From JBBSMX01 sp038232935 (lineage in GTDB: Bacteria > Bacteroidota > Rhodothermia > Rhodothermales > JANQRZ01), in contig JBBSMX010000034.1 of the NCBI GenBank assembly GCA_038232935.1, positions 1-32,068 on the forward strand: 32,068 nucleotides of DNA. The letters are read 5' to 3'. A model generated the notes under the pieces. The model saw only the letters and a list, made by a program, of their open reading frames with translations. It did no database searches and was not told the DNA's origin. The stretch's first letter is position 1. Each line of letters begins with the position of its first letter. The position numbers were made by a program, and so were the translations under genes. Shown here in pieces: positions 6,841 through 18,767 of the stretch.

Positions 6841-8232
6841 CTATACGTTCTCGTTGGCCGGGATCGGGAACTGCGTCCACACGTCGTCTTCGGGGCGGTC
6901 GATGGGGAGCGTACCGAGCCGGCCGTAGCGACGCGCGTCGATCCAGCGATGGCCCTCGCCATAAAGCTCGTAGCGCCGCTGATAGAGCAGTTCATCGATG
7001 AGTGCACCCTGGCTCACATCGCCACTGTAGTCGTCGAGGCCAGCAGCACTGCGAATCCGGTTGAGGTCAGCTACGGCCGTGTCAAGGTTGCCGAGTTGAA
7101 TGTTCGCCTCAGCGCGAAGCAGGATCAGTTCGGCATTCCGTATGATCGGGATGGGAGCCGTGGGCGAGTCGTAGACGGCGAACCCGTAGCTCCCGCTGAG
7201 GTCGTCGAGCGACGCCGGATTGGGGGTACCATCGGCATTGACGCGGAGCGCGGCTTTCTCTGCCACTCGGGTGTCCCCCTCCTCGGCATCAGAGATAAAG
7301 CTGGGGTGGACGATGATGGCATCTCCCGCGGAGTTCTGCGGGTTGAGGAACACCGGATTCGTCAGGTCACCACCCCCCGTCGAAAAGAGGTGGTAGGCAC
7401 CAGCGGTGAGGCTTCCCCCCTCGTTGATGAACGAGCCGCCGAGGGCATCGAGCACGCCCTGCCAGTCCTGCCGGTAGGCGTCGATCCGGGCAGCGATAGC
7501 CCGGTTGAATTGCCGGAAATCATCGATGCCGGAGTCATCCGTCGCCCCGTCTACGTTGATCGAGGTGGGGAAGAAGAAGTCCCCGCCTGCGTTCTGCCCT
7601 AGCAACCCGTCGGCGTCGTCGAGCATCTGCGCGAGCCGGTCCAGCACGGCCCGCCGCCCGGTAACGAAGGGAGCCACTTGATCGAGGGGGCATACGTCGA
7701 TGCGGATGCCGTTCTCGTGCGTGAGGTTGCTGTTCATCAGCAGCTCGTAGGCGATCCACGTGTTGGCGAATCCACGGGCGGCTGCCTTCTCCGCGTCCGA
7801 GAGGTCTGCCGTCGTCACGTCGAGTGCCTGGAGCATGGTGCAGGCGTTGCGGACGGCCGCGTAGCGTGCTGCCCACGGCCGGGTCGTGTAGAATGAGTTG
7901 TTGTCGAGGATCGACGTAGACTTGCCGAGGAGGTCGCCGGTGAGGCGGGGGTCGGCAGACGAGAACCGCCAGTACTCCCGGCCGATCACGCTCACGTCGT
8001 TGAAGTAGATGTTGAGGTCTACCCGCGCCTGCGCTTCGGTACCCACGGCGAGGTTCGCAATCTGGCTCTGTGTGGCGTCCAGGAGGATGCCGTCGAGGCT
8101 AGGCCCGTTGGGGTCCACGGGGTTGTTCGGCTCGAAGAGGTCGCAGCCGGGGGCCGCGACGAGCGCCGCCAGCAGCAGCGTTGCCACGCCCCGGCGCGTC
8201 GTGAGGAGGAAGTTCATCATGGTATTCAGCAT
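6841..8232 (-). CDS. SusD/RagB-family outer-membrane lipoprotein
   Basis: SusD proteins sit as lipoprotein lids on SusC channels and capture large nutrients such as glycans or peptides at the cell surface. The 463-residue frame has a signal peptide with lipobox AAPG-C (Cys30), an N-terminal SusD-like region (NNPVDPNGPSLDGILL), TPR-like helices (ELILLRAEANIQLGNLDTAV) and the typical family end, YQRRYELYGEGHRWIDARR ... IPANENV. The start at 8232 is only 11 bp past the susC stop. ATG 8220 or 8217 would also leave a good signal peptide. It is on the short side but complete. No glycoside hydrolase, peptidase or sensor is adjacent, so the substrate cannot be inferred. Confidence 0.93.
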   Translation of the reverse strand: MLNTMMNFLLTTRRGVATLLLAALVAAPGCDLFEPNNPVDPNGPSLDGILLDATQSQIANLAVGTEAQARVDLNIYFNDVSVIGREYWRFSSADPRLTGDLLGKSTSILDNNSFYTTRPWAARYAAVRNACTMLQALDVTTADLSDAEKAAARGFANTWIAYELLMNSNLTHENGIRIDVCPLDQVAPFVTGRRAVLDRLAQMLDDADGLLGQNAGGDFFFPTSINVDGATDDSGIDDFRQFNRAIAARIDAYRQDWQGVLDALGGSFINEGGSLTAGAYHLFSTGGGDLTNPVFLNPQNSAGDAIIVHPSFISDAEEGDTRVAEKAALRVNADGTPNPASLDDLSGSYGFAVYDSPTAPIPIIRNAELILLRAEANIQLGNLDTAVADLNRIRSAAGLDDYSGDVSQGALIDELLYQRRYELYGEGHRWIDARRYGRLGTLPIDRPEDDVWTQFPIPANENV

Positions 8233-8243
8233 GGTAGCGTGGA

Positions 8244-11282
<3,039 letters not shown>

Positions 11283-11317
11283 CGGCGTGGGGTTTAAGAA
11301 AGAATTTGGGCTCCCCG

Positions 11318-11346
11318 AAAGTACGGTGCCCGCCGCTCTCATACAA
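11318..11346 (-). promoter_or_regulatory. susC promoter
   Basis: On the minus strand, TTGTAT (11346-11341), 17 bp, then TACTTT (11323-11318). The -10 matches that of the mraZ promoter in this window. Transcription would start near 11311, about 30 nt before the susC start. A hairpin (AATCCCGTG / CAC..GGGATT, 11352-11375) lies just upstream of the -35 and could be a regulator site. Confidence 0.45.
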
Positions 11347-11442
11347 GCGATAATCCCGTGAGTCCACGAGGGATTGCCCCAGCCACTTCATGTAAAGGAA
11401 GAAGTCTTCACTCCGATCAGAGGCCCCGCGCTCCGCACATAC

Positions 11443-11476
11443 AAAAGCCCCGCGCGCGCCGAAGCGCGCACGGGGC
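11443..11476 (-). terminator. Rho-independent terminator closing the dcw cluster
   Basis: On the minus strand, GCCCCGTGCGCGC pairs with GCGCGCGCGGGGC around a UUCG tetraloop: 13 pairs with one G-U wobble. UUUUGU follows directly. It starts about 90 bp after the ftsZ stop and is the clearest terminator in the window. The spacer 11283-11566 otherwise holds only the susC promoter and its upstream hairpin. Confidence 0.85.
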
Positions 11477-11566
11477 AGGACAACCCTGGCGAGGTCGTCC
11501 GGGGGAACAGTGAGAGGGTACGGCGCGCCCGTGCCAGCCCTATGTCATGGGCACCCCGTCCCTCTA

Positions 11567-12820
11567 CTAGTCCATCATCTTCCGCAGGAAGGCCGGGACG
11601 TCCGTGTCGTCCTTGCGGATGCGCTCGTTGCGCCGCTTGAAGTCGTCGGCCTGGAGGCGGCGGACGTTCGCCGGCCGCTTCCGCGGGCTGTCTTCTTCCT
11701 CACCGTCCACCGGCATCGGGGGCGTGCGGCGCTCGTAGGCGGGCGTATCGAGGTACTTCAGGTTGTCCTCGCCCTTGTAGCCCGGCGCGAGGTCGTCCCC
11801 GCCGAGCTTGACGGTGCGGCGGACGCGCTCGCCCTTGCCGCGAGCCGTGTCGAAGCCGGTCGCGATGACGGTCACGCGGAGTTCGTCACCCATGTCGGGG
11901 TCGATCACGGTGCCGAAGATGACCTCGGCCTCGTCGCCCGCTTCGCGCTGGATGACGGAGGTCGCCTGCGTGGCCTCGCGGATGCCGAGGCTCTGGCCGG
12001 CCGTGATGTTGACGAGCACGTTGCGCGCGCCGTTGATCGAGACGCCGTCGAGGAGCGGGCTGGAGATCGCCTCCATCGCCGCGCGCTCGGCGCGCTTCTC
12101 GCCCTGCGCCGTGGCCGAGCCCATGATCGCGGTGCCGCCATCAGCCATCGTCGTCCGCACGTCGGCGAAGTCGAGGTTGATGAGGCCGTGGACGGTGATG
12201 AGGTCGGAGATGCCGCGCGTGGCGTTGTAGAGCACGTCGTCGGCCATCTCGAAGGCGGCCATCAGCGTGGTGTCGTCCTCGGCGATGTCGAGGAGCCGTT
12301 CGTTCGGGATGATGATGAGCGTGTCGACGGTCTCTTTGAGGAGGTCGAGCCCCTCGCTCGCGGAGCTCATCCGCTTGCGGCCCTCGCAGTCGAACGGCTT
12401 GGTGACGATGCCGACGGTGAGGATGCCGAGCCGCTTGGCGATGGCCGCCACGACGGGCGCGCCGCCGGTGCCGGTGCCGCCGCCCATGCCCGCGGTCACA
12501 AAGACCATGTCGCTGCCGGCGATGGCCTTCTCGATCTCGGACCGGCTCTCCTCGGCCGCTTCCGCGCCGACGAAGGGGCGGGCGCCCGCGCCGAGCCCCT
12601 TCGTCAGCTCGCGGCCGACCTGGAGCTTGACGGGGGCCTTGTTGTTCGAGAGCGCCTGCGCGTCGGTGTTGATCGCGACGAACTCGACGCCGGTGATGCC
12701 CTTGCCGATCATGTTGTTGACGGCATTGCCGCCACCGCCGCCGACGCCGACGACGGAAATCTTGGCCTTCTCTTTCGCTTCGGCGTCGAAGACGAATCGG
12801 CTGCTGAAGTTGTTGTTCAT
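11567..12820 (-). CDS. ftsZ: Cell division protein FtsZ
   Basis: FtsZ is the tubulin-like GTPase that polymerises into the division ring. The 417-residue protein has ISVVGVGGGGGNAVNNMI (21-38), the tubulin signature GGGTGTG (113-119) and the T7-loop region INLDFADVRTTMADGG with its catalytic acidic residues. A variable linker rich in charge follows (RRTPPMPVDGEEEDSPRKRP), then the conserved C-terminal peptide DVPAFLRKMMD (407-417), which binds FtsA and other anchors. It is the last gene of the cluster, 111 bp after ftsA, and is followed by a strong terminator. The spacer before it contains an 8-bp hairpin. Confidence 0.98.
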   Translation of the reverse strand: MNNNFSSRFVFDAEAKEKAKISVVGVGGGGGNAVNNMIGKGITGVEFVAINTDAQALSNNKAPVKLQVGRELTKGLGAGARPFVGAEAAEESRSEIEKAIAGSDMVFVTAGMGGGTGTGGAPVVAAIAKRLGILTVGIVTKPFDCEGRKRMSSASEGLDLLKETVDTLIIIPNERLLDIAEDDTTLMAAFEMADDVLYNATRGISDLITVHGLINLDFADVRTTMADGGTAIMGSATAQGEKRAERAAMEAISSPLLDGVSINGARNVLVNITAGQSLGIREATQATSVIQREAGDEAEVIFGTVIDPDMGDELRVTVIATGFDTARGKGERVRRTVKLGGDDLAPGYKGEDNLKYLDTPAYERRTPPMPVDGEEEDSPRKRPANVRRLQADDFKRRNERIRKDDTDVPAFLRKMMD

Positions 12821-12899
12821 AATGTCCCTCCGGGGAGTTTTACGCCAGGTTGTCTTGCTGGAATACGTTGATGATTGGGGATGTGATGGGGTGATAGGG

Positions 12900-12926
12900 A
12901 CGCAGCATGCCGCGCCCCTGCTGCGT
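12900..12926 (-). other. Hairpin in the ftsA-ftsZ spacer
   Basis: ACGCAGCA (12900-12907) and TGCTGCGT (12919-12926) form a perfect 8-bp stem with an 11-nt loop, right after the ftsA stop. No U-tract follows. It may be an RNA-processing or attenuation element that sets the FtsA:FtsZ ratio. This is inference. Confidence 0.4.
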
Positions 12927-12931
12927 TGTGC

Positions 12932-14173
12932 TTACAGTTCGTCGAACCAGCTCCGCATCCGGCCGGCGATTTTGGTGACGAGCGAATCCCCCCCGCCGGG
13001 CGCACCGACGGCGAGGAGTGCGGACTCGGTGGTTTCGTGACGGAGGCCGTAGAGCACGAGCCCGACGGCGGTGGAGAACATGGGGTCGGCGACTTCTTCG
13101 ACGAGGCCGCCGGCCAGCCCCAGCGGGGTGCCGATCCGGACCTCGACGCCGAGGACTTCCTGCGCGAGCTCGGCCGTGCCGGGGATGAGCGAGCCGCCGC
13201 CGGTGAGCACGACGCCCGCCGAGAGGTGGCGCCCGTACCCGGACCGCTTGATCTCGATGCCGACGATCTCCATGACCTCCTCCAGCCGGGGCTGGATGAT
13301 CTGCGCCAGCGTGCTCTGCCCGATGGCCTTCTCCGGCCGCCCGCCGATGCCGGGGATCGTGATCTCCTGGTCCTCCTCGACGAGGTCCACGAGCGCCACG
13401 CCGAACTGCCGCTTCAGCCGCTCGGCCTGGTCGTCGAGGATGCCGAGCCCTTTGCGGAGGTCGTCCGTGACCTTGTTGCCGGCCACGGCGACGACGGCGG
13501 TGTGCCGGATCGTCTTGTCCTCGAAGACCGCGATGTCCGTCGTCCCGCCGCCGATGTCCACGAGGGCGACGCCAATTTCTTTCTCGTCGGGGTGGAGGAC
13601 GGCGTAGCTGGAGGCGAGGGGCTCGAGGACGATGTCGGCGACCTCGTACCCGGCTTTCTCGATGCAGCGGTAGACGTTCTTCGCCGCCGAGACGAGCCCG
13701 GTGATGATGTGGACGTTGGCTTCGAGCCGGATCCCGCTCATCCCGACCGGGTCGGCGACGCCGTCCTGGCCGTCGACGATGAACTCCTGCGGGATGACGT
13801 GGAGGATCCGCCGGTCGGCGGGCATCGCCACGTGCTGTGTGTCTTCGAGCAGGCGGTCCACGTCGTGCTGCGTGATCTCGCCGGTGCGGCTGGAGATGAC
13901 GCCGCGGCTCTGGAAGCTCTGGATGTGGTCACCCGCGATCCCGACGTAGACGCTCCGCGCCTCGACGCCGGCCGCGCGCTCGGCCTCGCCGACGGCCTCC
14001 TGCACCGCCGCGACGGTCTTGTCGATGTTGACGACGACGCCCCGGTTGAGGCCCTCGCTGTGGGCGATGCCGACGCCGAGGATGTTGACACGGTCGAGGT
14101 CGTCGACGGCCGCGACGACGGCGCAGACCTTCGTCGTCCCGATGTCTACGCCGACTACGATGCGATCATTCAT
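12932..14173 (-). CDS. ftsA: Cell division protein FtsA
   Basis: FtsA is the actin-like ATPase that anchors FtsZ filaments to the membrane and recruits later division proteins. The 413-residue protein starts MNDRIVVGVDIGTTKVCAVV with the phosphate-1 motif. It has the phosphate-2 loop LVDIGGGTTDIAVF, a 1C domain (RAAGVEARSVYVGIAGDHIQ), the adenosine motif VLTGGGSLIPG, and a C-terminal helix KIAGRMRSWFDEL likely to bind the membrane. The frame is open far upstream through the ftsQ 3' repeat, but homology starts at ATG 14173. ftsQ lies 25 bp upstream. A palindromic repeat spans the junction. Confidence 0.97.
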   Translation of the reverse strand: MNDRIVVGVDIGTTKVCAVVAAVDDLDRVNILGVGIAHSEGLNRGVVVNIDKTVAAVQEAVGEAERAAGVEARSVYVGIAGDHIQSFQSRGVISSRTGEITQHDVDRLLEDTQHVAMPADRRILHVIPQEFIVDGQDGVADPVGMSGIRLEANVHIITGLVSAAKNVYRCIEKAGYEVADIVLEPLASSYAVLHPDEKEIGVALVDIGGGTTDIAVFEDKTIRHTAVVAVAGNKVTDDLRKGLGILDDQAERLKRQFGVALVDLVEEDQEITIPGIGGRPEKAIGQSTLAQIIQPRLEEVMEIVGIEIKRSGYGRHLSAGVVLTGGGSLIPGTAELAQEVLGVEVRIGTPLGLAGGLVEEVADPMFSTAVGLVLYGLRHETTESALLAVGAPGGGDSLVTKIAGRMRSWFDEL

Positions 14174-14190
14174 GGTTGGTTGGGTCTGGG

Positions 14191-14259
14191 GTCGGGGGTC
14201 AGGAGTCGGGAGTCGGTTGGGGTCGAAGGACCCTCGACTCCCGATCCCCGACCCCCGAC
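14191..14259. repeat. Large palindromic repeat at the ftsQ 3' end
   Basis: Arms of 25 bp at 14191-14215 and 14235-14259 are inverted copies with three mismatches, built from GGAGTCGGG-like units. An inner 5-bp stem, GGGTC/GACCC (14220-14224/14229-14233), is nested inside. The ftsQ stop (14199) falls inside the left arm, so the repeat encodes about the last 18 residues of FtsQ. Confidence 0.75.
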
Positions 14260-15050
14260 TCTTGAGTAACAATCTGCCCGTCGAACCGGAGGTCGATGCG
14301 ACGGATGGGGAGGGCGGGGCGGGTGAGGACGGCCTGGTCCCAGAAGGACTGGAGCCGCCGGAGCTTCTCGTCGAAGCCGTCGCGGCCGAGCGCGACGGGG
14401 ATCGAGCCGCTCCCCGCAGCGGGCGCGGTGTGGAGCACGAACATGCCGTCCCCCTCCCGCTCGACCGACGAGACGAGCGCGTCCGTAGCGGGCGGCACGG
14501 CGGCGAGCGCGGCGAGCAGGTCCCGCACGGCTGCGTCCTCCGTCGGCTGCGTCGGCTGGTAGGTGCCGAAGCGGCCCTGGAGGAGCGGCACGTCGTAGGC
14601 GGCCCCCCGGCCGGCACCGGCCGGCACGGTCGGCATCATGAAGCCCGCCGCGTCGAAGAAGAAGCTCGGCCGGCCCGCCGCGTCGAGCACGAGCGCGACC
14701 GGCACCCGCTCCGTCACCCCGATGCCGAGCGTGCCCGTCATCCAGCGCGTGACGCCGGCCTCGGCCACCCACGGGTGGCGGCGGATGCGGTCGGCGAGGA
14801 TCGTCGGATCGAGGCTGAAGAGCATCGCCGAGTCCGGCACGGCGGCGAGGTCGAGGAGCTCGGCCGTGTCGGCACGGACGTTCCCGTGGACCTCGACGGC
14901 GCGGACCGGGAGCGCCGCCTGCCACCGCCACCCGACCACGCCGAGCGCGATCACAGCCCCGAGGCCGAGGACGACGAGGACGCGGCGAAGCCACGCGTGG
15001 CTGGTGGGCTGCCGACGGCTGCGCTGCTGCTGTTTCGTGTCGCGTAGCAT
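14199..15050 (-). CDS. ftsQ: Cell division protein FtsQ/DivIB
   Basis: FtsQ is a single-pass membrane protein that links early and late division proteins through FtsB/FtsL. The 283-residue protein has a basic cytoplasmic tail (RDTKQQQRSRRQ), one membrane segment (about 22-41), a POTRA domain starting VRAVEVHGNVRADTAELLDL, then LADRIRRHPWVAEAGVTRWM and the beta-rich domain (GFDEKLRRLQSFWDQ, RIDLRFDGQIV). It starts 3 nt after the murC stop and lies between murC and ftsA, its usual place. The C-terminal tail after QIVTQ (roughly GVGDRESRVLRPQPTPDS) is encoded by a palindromic repeat and is unlike the family, so it is probably a late extension. Confidence 0.9.
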   Translation of the reverse strand: MLRDTKQQQRSRRQPTSHAWLRRVLVVLGLGAVIALGVVGWRWQAALPVRAVEVHGNVRADTAELLDLAAVPDSAMLFSLDPTILADRIRRHPWVAEAGVTRWMTGTLGIGVTERVPVALVLDAAGRPSFFFDAAGFMMPTVPAGAGRGAAYDVPLLQGRFGTYQPTQPTEDAAVRDLLAALAAVPPATDALVSSVEREGDGMFVLHTAPAAGSGSIPVALGRDGFDEKLRRLQSFWDQAVLTRPALPIRRIDLRFDGQIVTQESGVGDRESRVLRPQPTPDS

Positions 15051-15053
15051 CGC

Positions 15054-16466
15054 TCAGCCCTCCCTCGTTTTGAGCGTGTCGAGGAACGCCTCGCCGGACT
15101 TCCAGATGTCGCCCGCGCCCATCGTGATGACGATGTCGCCGGGCCGAACCACCTGCTGCAGGTAGCCCGGCACGTCCGTTTTTTCGGGGACGAATCGCAC
15201 GTCGCGGTGGCCGTAGCGCGCGGCGAGGTCCGCCATCATCTTCCCGCTGACGCCCTCCATGGGCTCTTCGCGCGCGCCGTAGATCTCCGTGAGCACGAGC
15301 ACGTCGGCGTCGTAGAACGCGCGGGCGAAGCCGTCCAGAAAATCTCGCGTGCGGGAGTAGAGGTGCGGCTGGAAAACGGCGACGACGCGGCGGCCCGGCC
15401 ATCCCTTCGACGCCGCGTCGAGCGTCGCCTCGATCTCGGTCGGGTGGTGGGCGTAGTCGTCGATCACGGTCACGCCGTCCACCTCACCCTTGATCTGGAA
15501 GCGGCGATCCACGCCGGTGAAGCTGCCGAGTGCCTGCTGGATTTTGGCGAACGGGATGTCGAGCTCCAGCCCGACGCACACGGCGGCGAGCGCATTCCGG
15601 ACGTTGTGGAGGCCGGGCACGTGGAGCGTCACGTCGCCGAGGGGCACCCCGTCGCGGACGACGCCGAAGCGCGTGACGTGGCCCTCCTGCACGAGGTTCT
15701 CGGCGCGGACCTGGGCCTGCCGGCTCGTCCCGTACGTGATGACGCGGCGCTCGACATCGCTCAGCACCTCGCGTACCTCCGCATCGTCGAGGCAGAGGAT
15801 GGCCGCGCCGAAGAACGGGACGGAGTTGGCGAACTGGACGAACGCGCCCTTGAGATCGTCGAGGTCTTTGTAGATGTCGAGGTGGTCGGCCTCGATGTTG
15901 GTGATGACGGAGACGACGGGCGTGAGGCGGAGGAACGTGCGGTCGTACTCGTCGGCCTCGATGATGATGATGTCGCCCTCGCCGCTGACAGCGTTGGAGT
16001 CGAAGACGGCGACTTTGCCGCCGACGATGATCGTCGGGTCGAAGCCGCCCTCGCGGACGACGAGGCCGGTCATGCTCGTCGTCGTCGTCTTCCCGTGCGT
16101 CCCGGCAATCCCGACGCCGTACTTCGCGCGCATCAGCTCGCCGAGCATCTCGGCGCGGCGGATGATCGGGATCCGGCGGCGCTCGGCCTCGACCGTCTCG
16201 GGGTTCTGCCCCGGCTTGACGGCGGACGAGTACACGACGACGTCGGCGTCGGTCACGTGCTCGGCGGCGTGCCCTTTGTACACCCTCGCCCCGAGTGATT
16301 CGAGCCGCTCGGTGACGAGGCTCGTCTGGAGGTCAGAGCCGCTGACGCGGTAGCCGCGCGCCACGAGCACCTCGGCGATCGAGCTCATCCCGATCCCGCC
16401 GATGCCGACCATGTGGACGTTTTTGATCCGCCCGAAGGAGGCCTGCCTGCGCATCGCGTCGGTCAT
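15054..16466 (-). CDS. murC: UDP-N-acetylmuramate--L-alanine ligase
   Basis: MurC adds the first residue, L-Ala, to UDP-MurNAc with ATP in the cytosol. The 470-residue protein has the N-terminal Rossmann loop VHMVGIGGIGMSSIAEVL (17-34), the ATP P-loop AGTHGKTTTT (121-130), DEYDRTFLRL and the central EADHLDIY motif, and the Mur ligase C-domain (YAHHPTEIEATLDAA). The start ATG 16466 overlaps the murG stop as ATGA, indicating translational coupling. The frame is open upstream inside murG, but that part is a shadow. Confidence 0.97.
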   Translation of the reverse strand: MTDAMRRQASFGRIKNVHMVGIGGIGMSSIAEVLVARGYRVSGSDLQTSLVTERLESLGARVYKGHAAEHVTDADVVVYSSAVKPGQNPETVEAERRRIPIIRRAEMLGELMRAKYGVGIAGTHGKTTTTSMTGLVVREGGFDPTIIVGGKVAVFDSNAVSGEGDIIIIEADEYDRTFLRLTPVVSVITNIEADHLDIYKDLDDLKGAFVQFANSVPFFGAAILCLDDAEVREVLSDVERRVITYGTSRQAQVRAENLVQEGHVTRFGVVRDGVPLGDVTLHVPGLHNVRNALAAVCVGLELDIPFAKIQQALGSFTGVDRRFQIKGEVDGVTVIDDYAHHPTEIEATLDAASKGWPGRRVVAVFQPHLYSRTRDFLDGFARAFYDADVLVLTEIYGAREEPMEGVSGKMMADLAARYGHRDVRFVPEKTDVPGYLQQVVRPGDIVITMGAGDIWKSGEAFLDTLKTREG

Positions 16467-17599
16467 GCCGTCCCTCCCTTTGTTTTCTGCGCGAGCGCGA
16501 GCACGGCGCGCGCGATCTCGGCGGCGGCGTCGGGCCGGGCGATGGCGAGCGCGGCATCGTGCATCGCGCCGAGCCGGTCGGCATCGTTCAGCAAGCCCTG
16601 CACGGTGGGCAGGAACTCGGCGGCGAGGCGGGGCTCGGGGAGGAGGACGGCGGCCCCGTTGTCGGCGAGGGCGCGCGCGTTTTTGGTCTGGTGGTCGGCC
16701 GTCACGTTCGGGCTCGGGACGAGCACCGAGGGCGTGCCGGTCACGGCGAGCTCGCTGCACGTGATGGCGCCGGCGCGGCAGACGGCGAGGTCGGCGGCGG
16801 CGTAGGCGTAGTCCATCCGGTCGAGGTACTGGAGCAGGCGGAGGCGCGGGTGGGCGGGCACCTGCCGCTCCAGCTCGTCGAAGTAGCGGCGGCCCGTCTG
16901 CCAGATCACGGTGAGCGACTCGTCGGCGAGGAGGGCATCGAGGTTCTGGCGGAGCGCGTCGTTGATCGGCCCGGCCCCGAGCGAGCCGCCCATCGCGAGG
17001 AGCACGCGCGGCCCGTCCTCGATCTCGAAGTGGGCGCGGGCGGCGGCGGCATCCACGTCCGTCAGATCGTCGCGGACGGGGTTGCCGGCGAGCACGCTCT
17101 TGGCGGCAGGGAAGTAATCCTTTGCCGCTTCGAAAGCGACGAAGACTTTGTCGGCCACGCGCGCGAGCAGCTTGTTCGTCGCCCCGGCGTAGGCGTTCTG
17201 CTCCTGGATCGCGAGCGGCACCCCGCGCAGGCTCGCCGCGAAGCCGACCGGCCCCGTCACGTACCCGCCCGTCCCGACGACCACGTCGGGGTCGAACCCG
17301 CCGAGGAGTGTCCAGCTATCGGTGACCCCTTTGGCGAGCTTGAACGGGAACGCGAGCAGCTTCGGCGAGAGCGAGCGGGGGAAGCCGGTGATGGTGACGG
17401 CGTGGATGGGGTAGCCCGCTTTCGGGACGGCTTCCCACTCCATGTGGTCGCGTGTGCCGGCGAACGCGATGGCGGCGTTCGGCGCGAGCACGCGGATCGC
17501 GTCGGCGATAGCGATGGCGGGGTAGACGTGGCCGCCGGTTCCTCCGCACGCGAAGAGGATACGAGGGCTAGGGGCGGTAGGACGGAGGTCGCTGCTCAT
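16463..17599 (-). CDS. murG: UDP-GlcNAc:undecaprenyl-PP-MurNAc-pentapeptide GlcNAc transferase
   Basis: MurG converts lipid I to lipid II on the inner face of the membrane. The 378-residue GT-B protein has the glycine-rich acceptor loop GGTGGHVYPAIAIADAI (19-35), a second loop GTGGYVTGPVGFAAS, QEQNAYAG, the third glycine-rich loop LLAMGGSLGAGPIN and the donor-binding region CRAGAITCSELAVTGTPSVL followed by ADHQTKNA. The start overlaps the ftsW stop and the end overlaps the murC start, both as ATGA, so the three genes are translationally coupled. Confidence 0.97.
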   Translation of the reverse strand: MSSDLRPTAPSPRILFACGGTGGHVYPAIAIADAIRVLAPNAAIAFAGTRDHMEWEAVPKAGYPIHAVTITGFPRSLSPKLLAFPFKLAKGVTDSWTLLGGFDPDVVVGTGGYVTGPVGFAASLRGVPLAIQEQNAYAGATNKLLARVADKVFVAFEAAKDYFPAAKSVLAGNPVRDDLTDVDAAAARAHFEIEDGPRVLLAMGGSLGAGPINDALRQNLDALLADESLTVIWQTGRRYFDELERQVPAHPRLRLLQYLDRMDYAYAAADLAVCRAGAITCSELAVTGTPSVLVPSPNVTADHQTKNARALADNGAAVLLPEPRLAAEFLPTVQGLLNDADRLGAMHDAALAIARPDAAAEIARAVLALAQKTKGGTA

Positions 17600-18759
17600 C
17601 GCTGGCTCGGGTCGGCGTGGCGGGAGACGTTGAGCAGCAGCCCGGCCATGACGCCGGTGGCGAGGAGCGAGGTGCCGCCGTACGAGACGAACGGCATCGG
17701 CAGGCCGGTCACGGGGAGCAGCCCGCTCGCCACGCCCGCGTTGACGAATCCGTAGAGCACGAGCGTCGCCGTGACGCCGACGGCGAGGAACAGCCCGAGC
17801 GGGTCCGGGGCCTGCCGGGCGATCCGCAGGAACCCCCGGAAGAGCAGGATCACGAAGGCGAACAGCAGGCAGCCCGCGCCGATCAGCCCCCACTCCTCGG
17901 CGACAATGGCGAAGATGAAGTCGTTGTACGGGGCCGGGAGGAAGTCGCGCTGCACGGACTTGCCCGGGCCGACGCCCGTCAGCCCGCCCATCGCAATCGC
18001 GATCCGCGCCTGCTTGGCCTGGTAGCCCTCGTCCTGGCTGGAGAAGACGGCCTCCTCCTCGGTGTGGTCGAACAGCTTGACCCCGAGGTACGACTCGACG
18101 CGCGCCGCGCGGTTGGGCGAGGCCATCAGAAAGAGCGTCGCCGCGAGCAGCCCGACGGCCGCGACGCCGCCGAGGTGCAGCATCCGCACGCGTCCGACCA
18201 CCATCATCGCCCCGACCGCGCAGGCTAGGATCACCGCCGTCGAGAGGTCCTCGATGCCGATGAGCGCGATCGTCGGGACGGTCCAGATCATGAGCGGGAC
18301 GAAGCCACGGTCGAACTCGTCGATGTAGGCCTGCTTCCGGGCGAGGAGCACAGCGACGTGGAGGATGAGGGCGACCTTGGCGAAGTCCGACGGCTGGAAC
18401 GAGACGCCGCCGACCTCCAGCCACCGCTGCGCCCCACCGAGCACGACGCCGCCGACCTGCACCGCCGCCAGCAACCCGAGCGCGCCGATGAGGAACCACT
18501 TCGAGAACCGCGCCAGCCGCCGGTAATCCAGCAGCGAGACCACGCCGACGGCCGAGAGCGCGAGGCCGGTCCGGACGAGATGCCGGAACAGGAAGCTCTC
18601 CGTGTCGCCGCCCGACTTCGTCTCCGCCAGGAACGCGATCGCGCTGTAGACCGCGACCACGCCGAGCGCCGCCAGCCCCAGCACGGTCCACACGACGAGC
18701 TTGTCGGCGGGCCGGAGCGAGGCGGCGCGGGCCTTGATATGAGAGGCGACGGTGGACAT
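17596..18759 (-). CDS. ftsW: SEDS-family glycosyltransferase FtsW
   Basis: FtsW polymerises lipid II into septal glycan together with its partner PBP. The 387-residue protein is very hydrophobic, with about ten membrane segments. SEDS features include GGAQRWLEVGGVSFQPSDFAK, the IGIEDLSTAVILA region, the loop GYQAKQARIAIAMGGLTGVG and the end GLPMPFVSYGGTSLLATGVM. The start is taken at ATG 18759 (MSTVASHIKARAASLRPADK). An alternative eight codons upstream runs into a palindromic repeat. ATGA overlap with murG at the 3' end. In this position it is FtsW rather than RodA. Confidence 0.94.
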   Translation of the reverse strand: MSTVASHIKARAASLRPADKLVVWTVLGLAALGVVAVYSAIAFLAETKSGGDTESFLFRHLVRTGLALSAVGVVSLLDYRRLARFSKWFLIGALGLLAAVQVGGVVLGGAQRWLEVGGVSFQPSDFAKVALILHVAVLLARKQAYIDEFDRGFVPLMIWTVPTIALIGIEDLSTAVILACAVGAMMVVGRVRMLHLGGVAAVGLLAATLFLMASPNRAARVESYLGVKLFDHTEEEAVFSSQDEGYQAKQARIAIAMGGLTGVGPGKSVQRDFLPAPYNDFIFAIVAEEWGLIGAGCLLFAFVILLFRGFLRIARQAPDPLGLFLAVGVTATLVLYGFVNAGVASGLLPVTGLPMPFVSYGGTSLLATGVMAGLLLNVSRHADPSQR

Positions 18760-18767
18760 GGTGGGAG

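Noticed and set aside
16467..18691. Long upstream extension of the murC and murG frames, giving Arg-rich fusions
   Set aside because: These stretches run out of frame through murG and ftsW, which are well supported. The homologous starts overlap the previous stops as ATGA.
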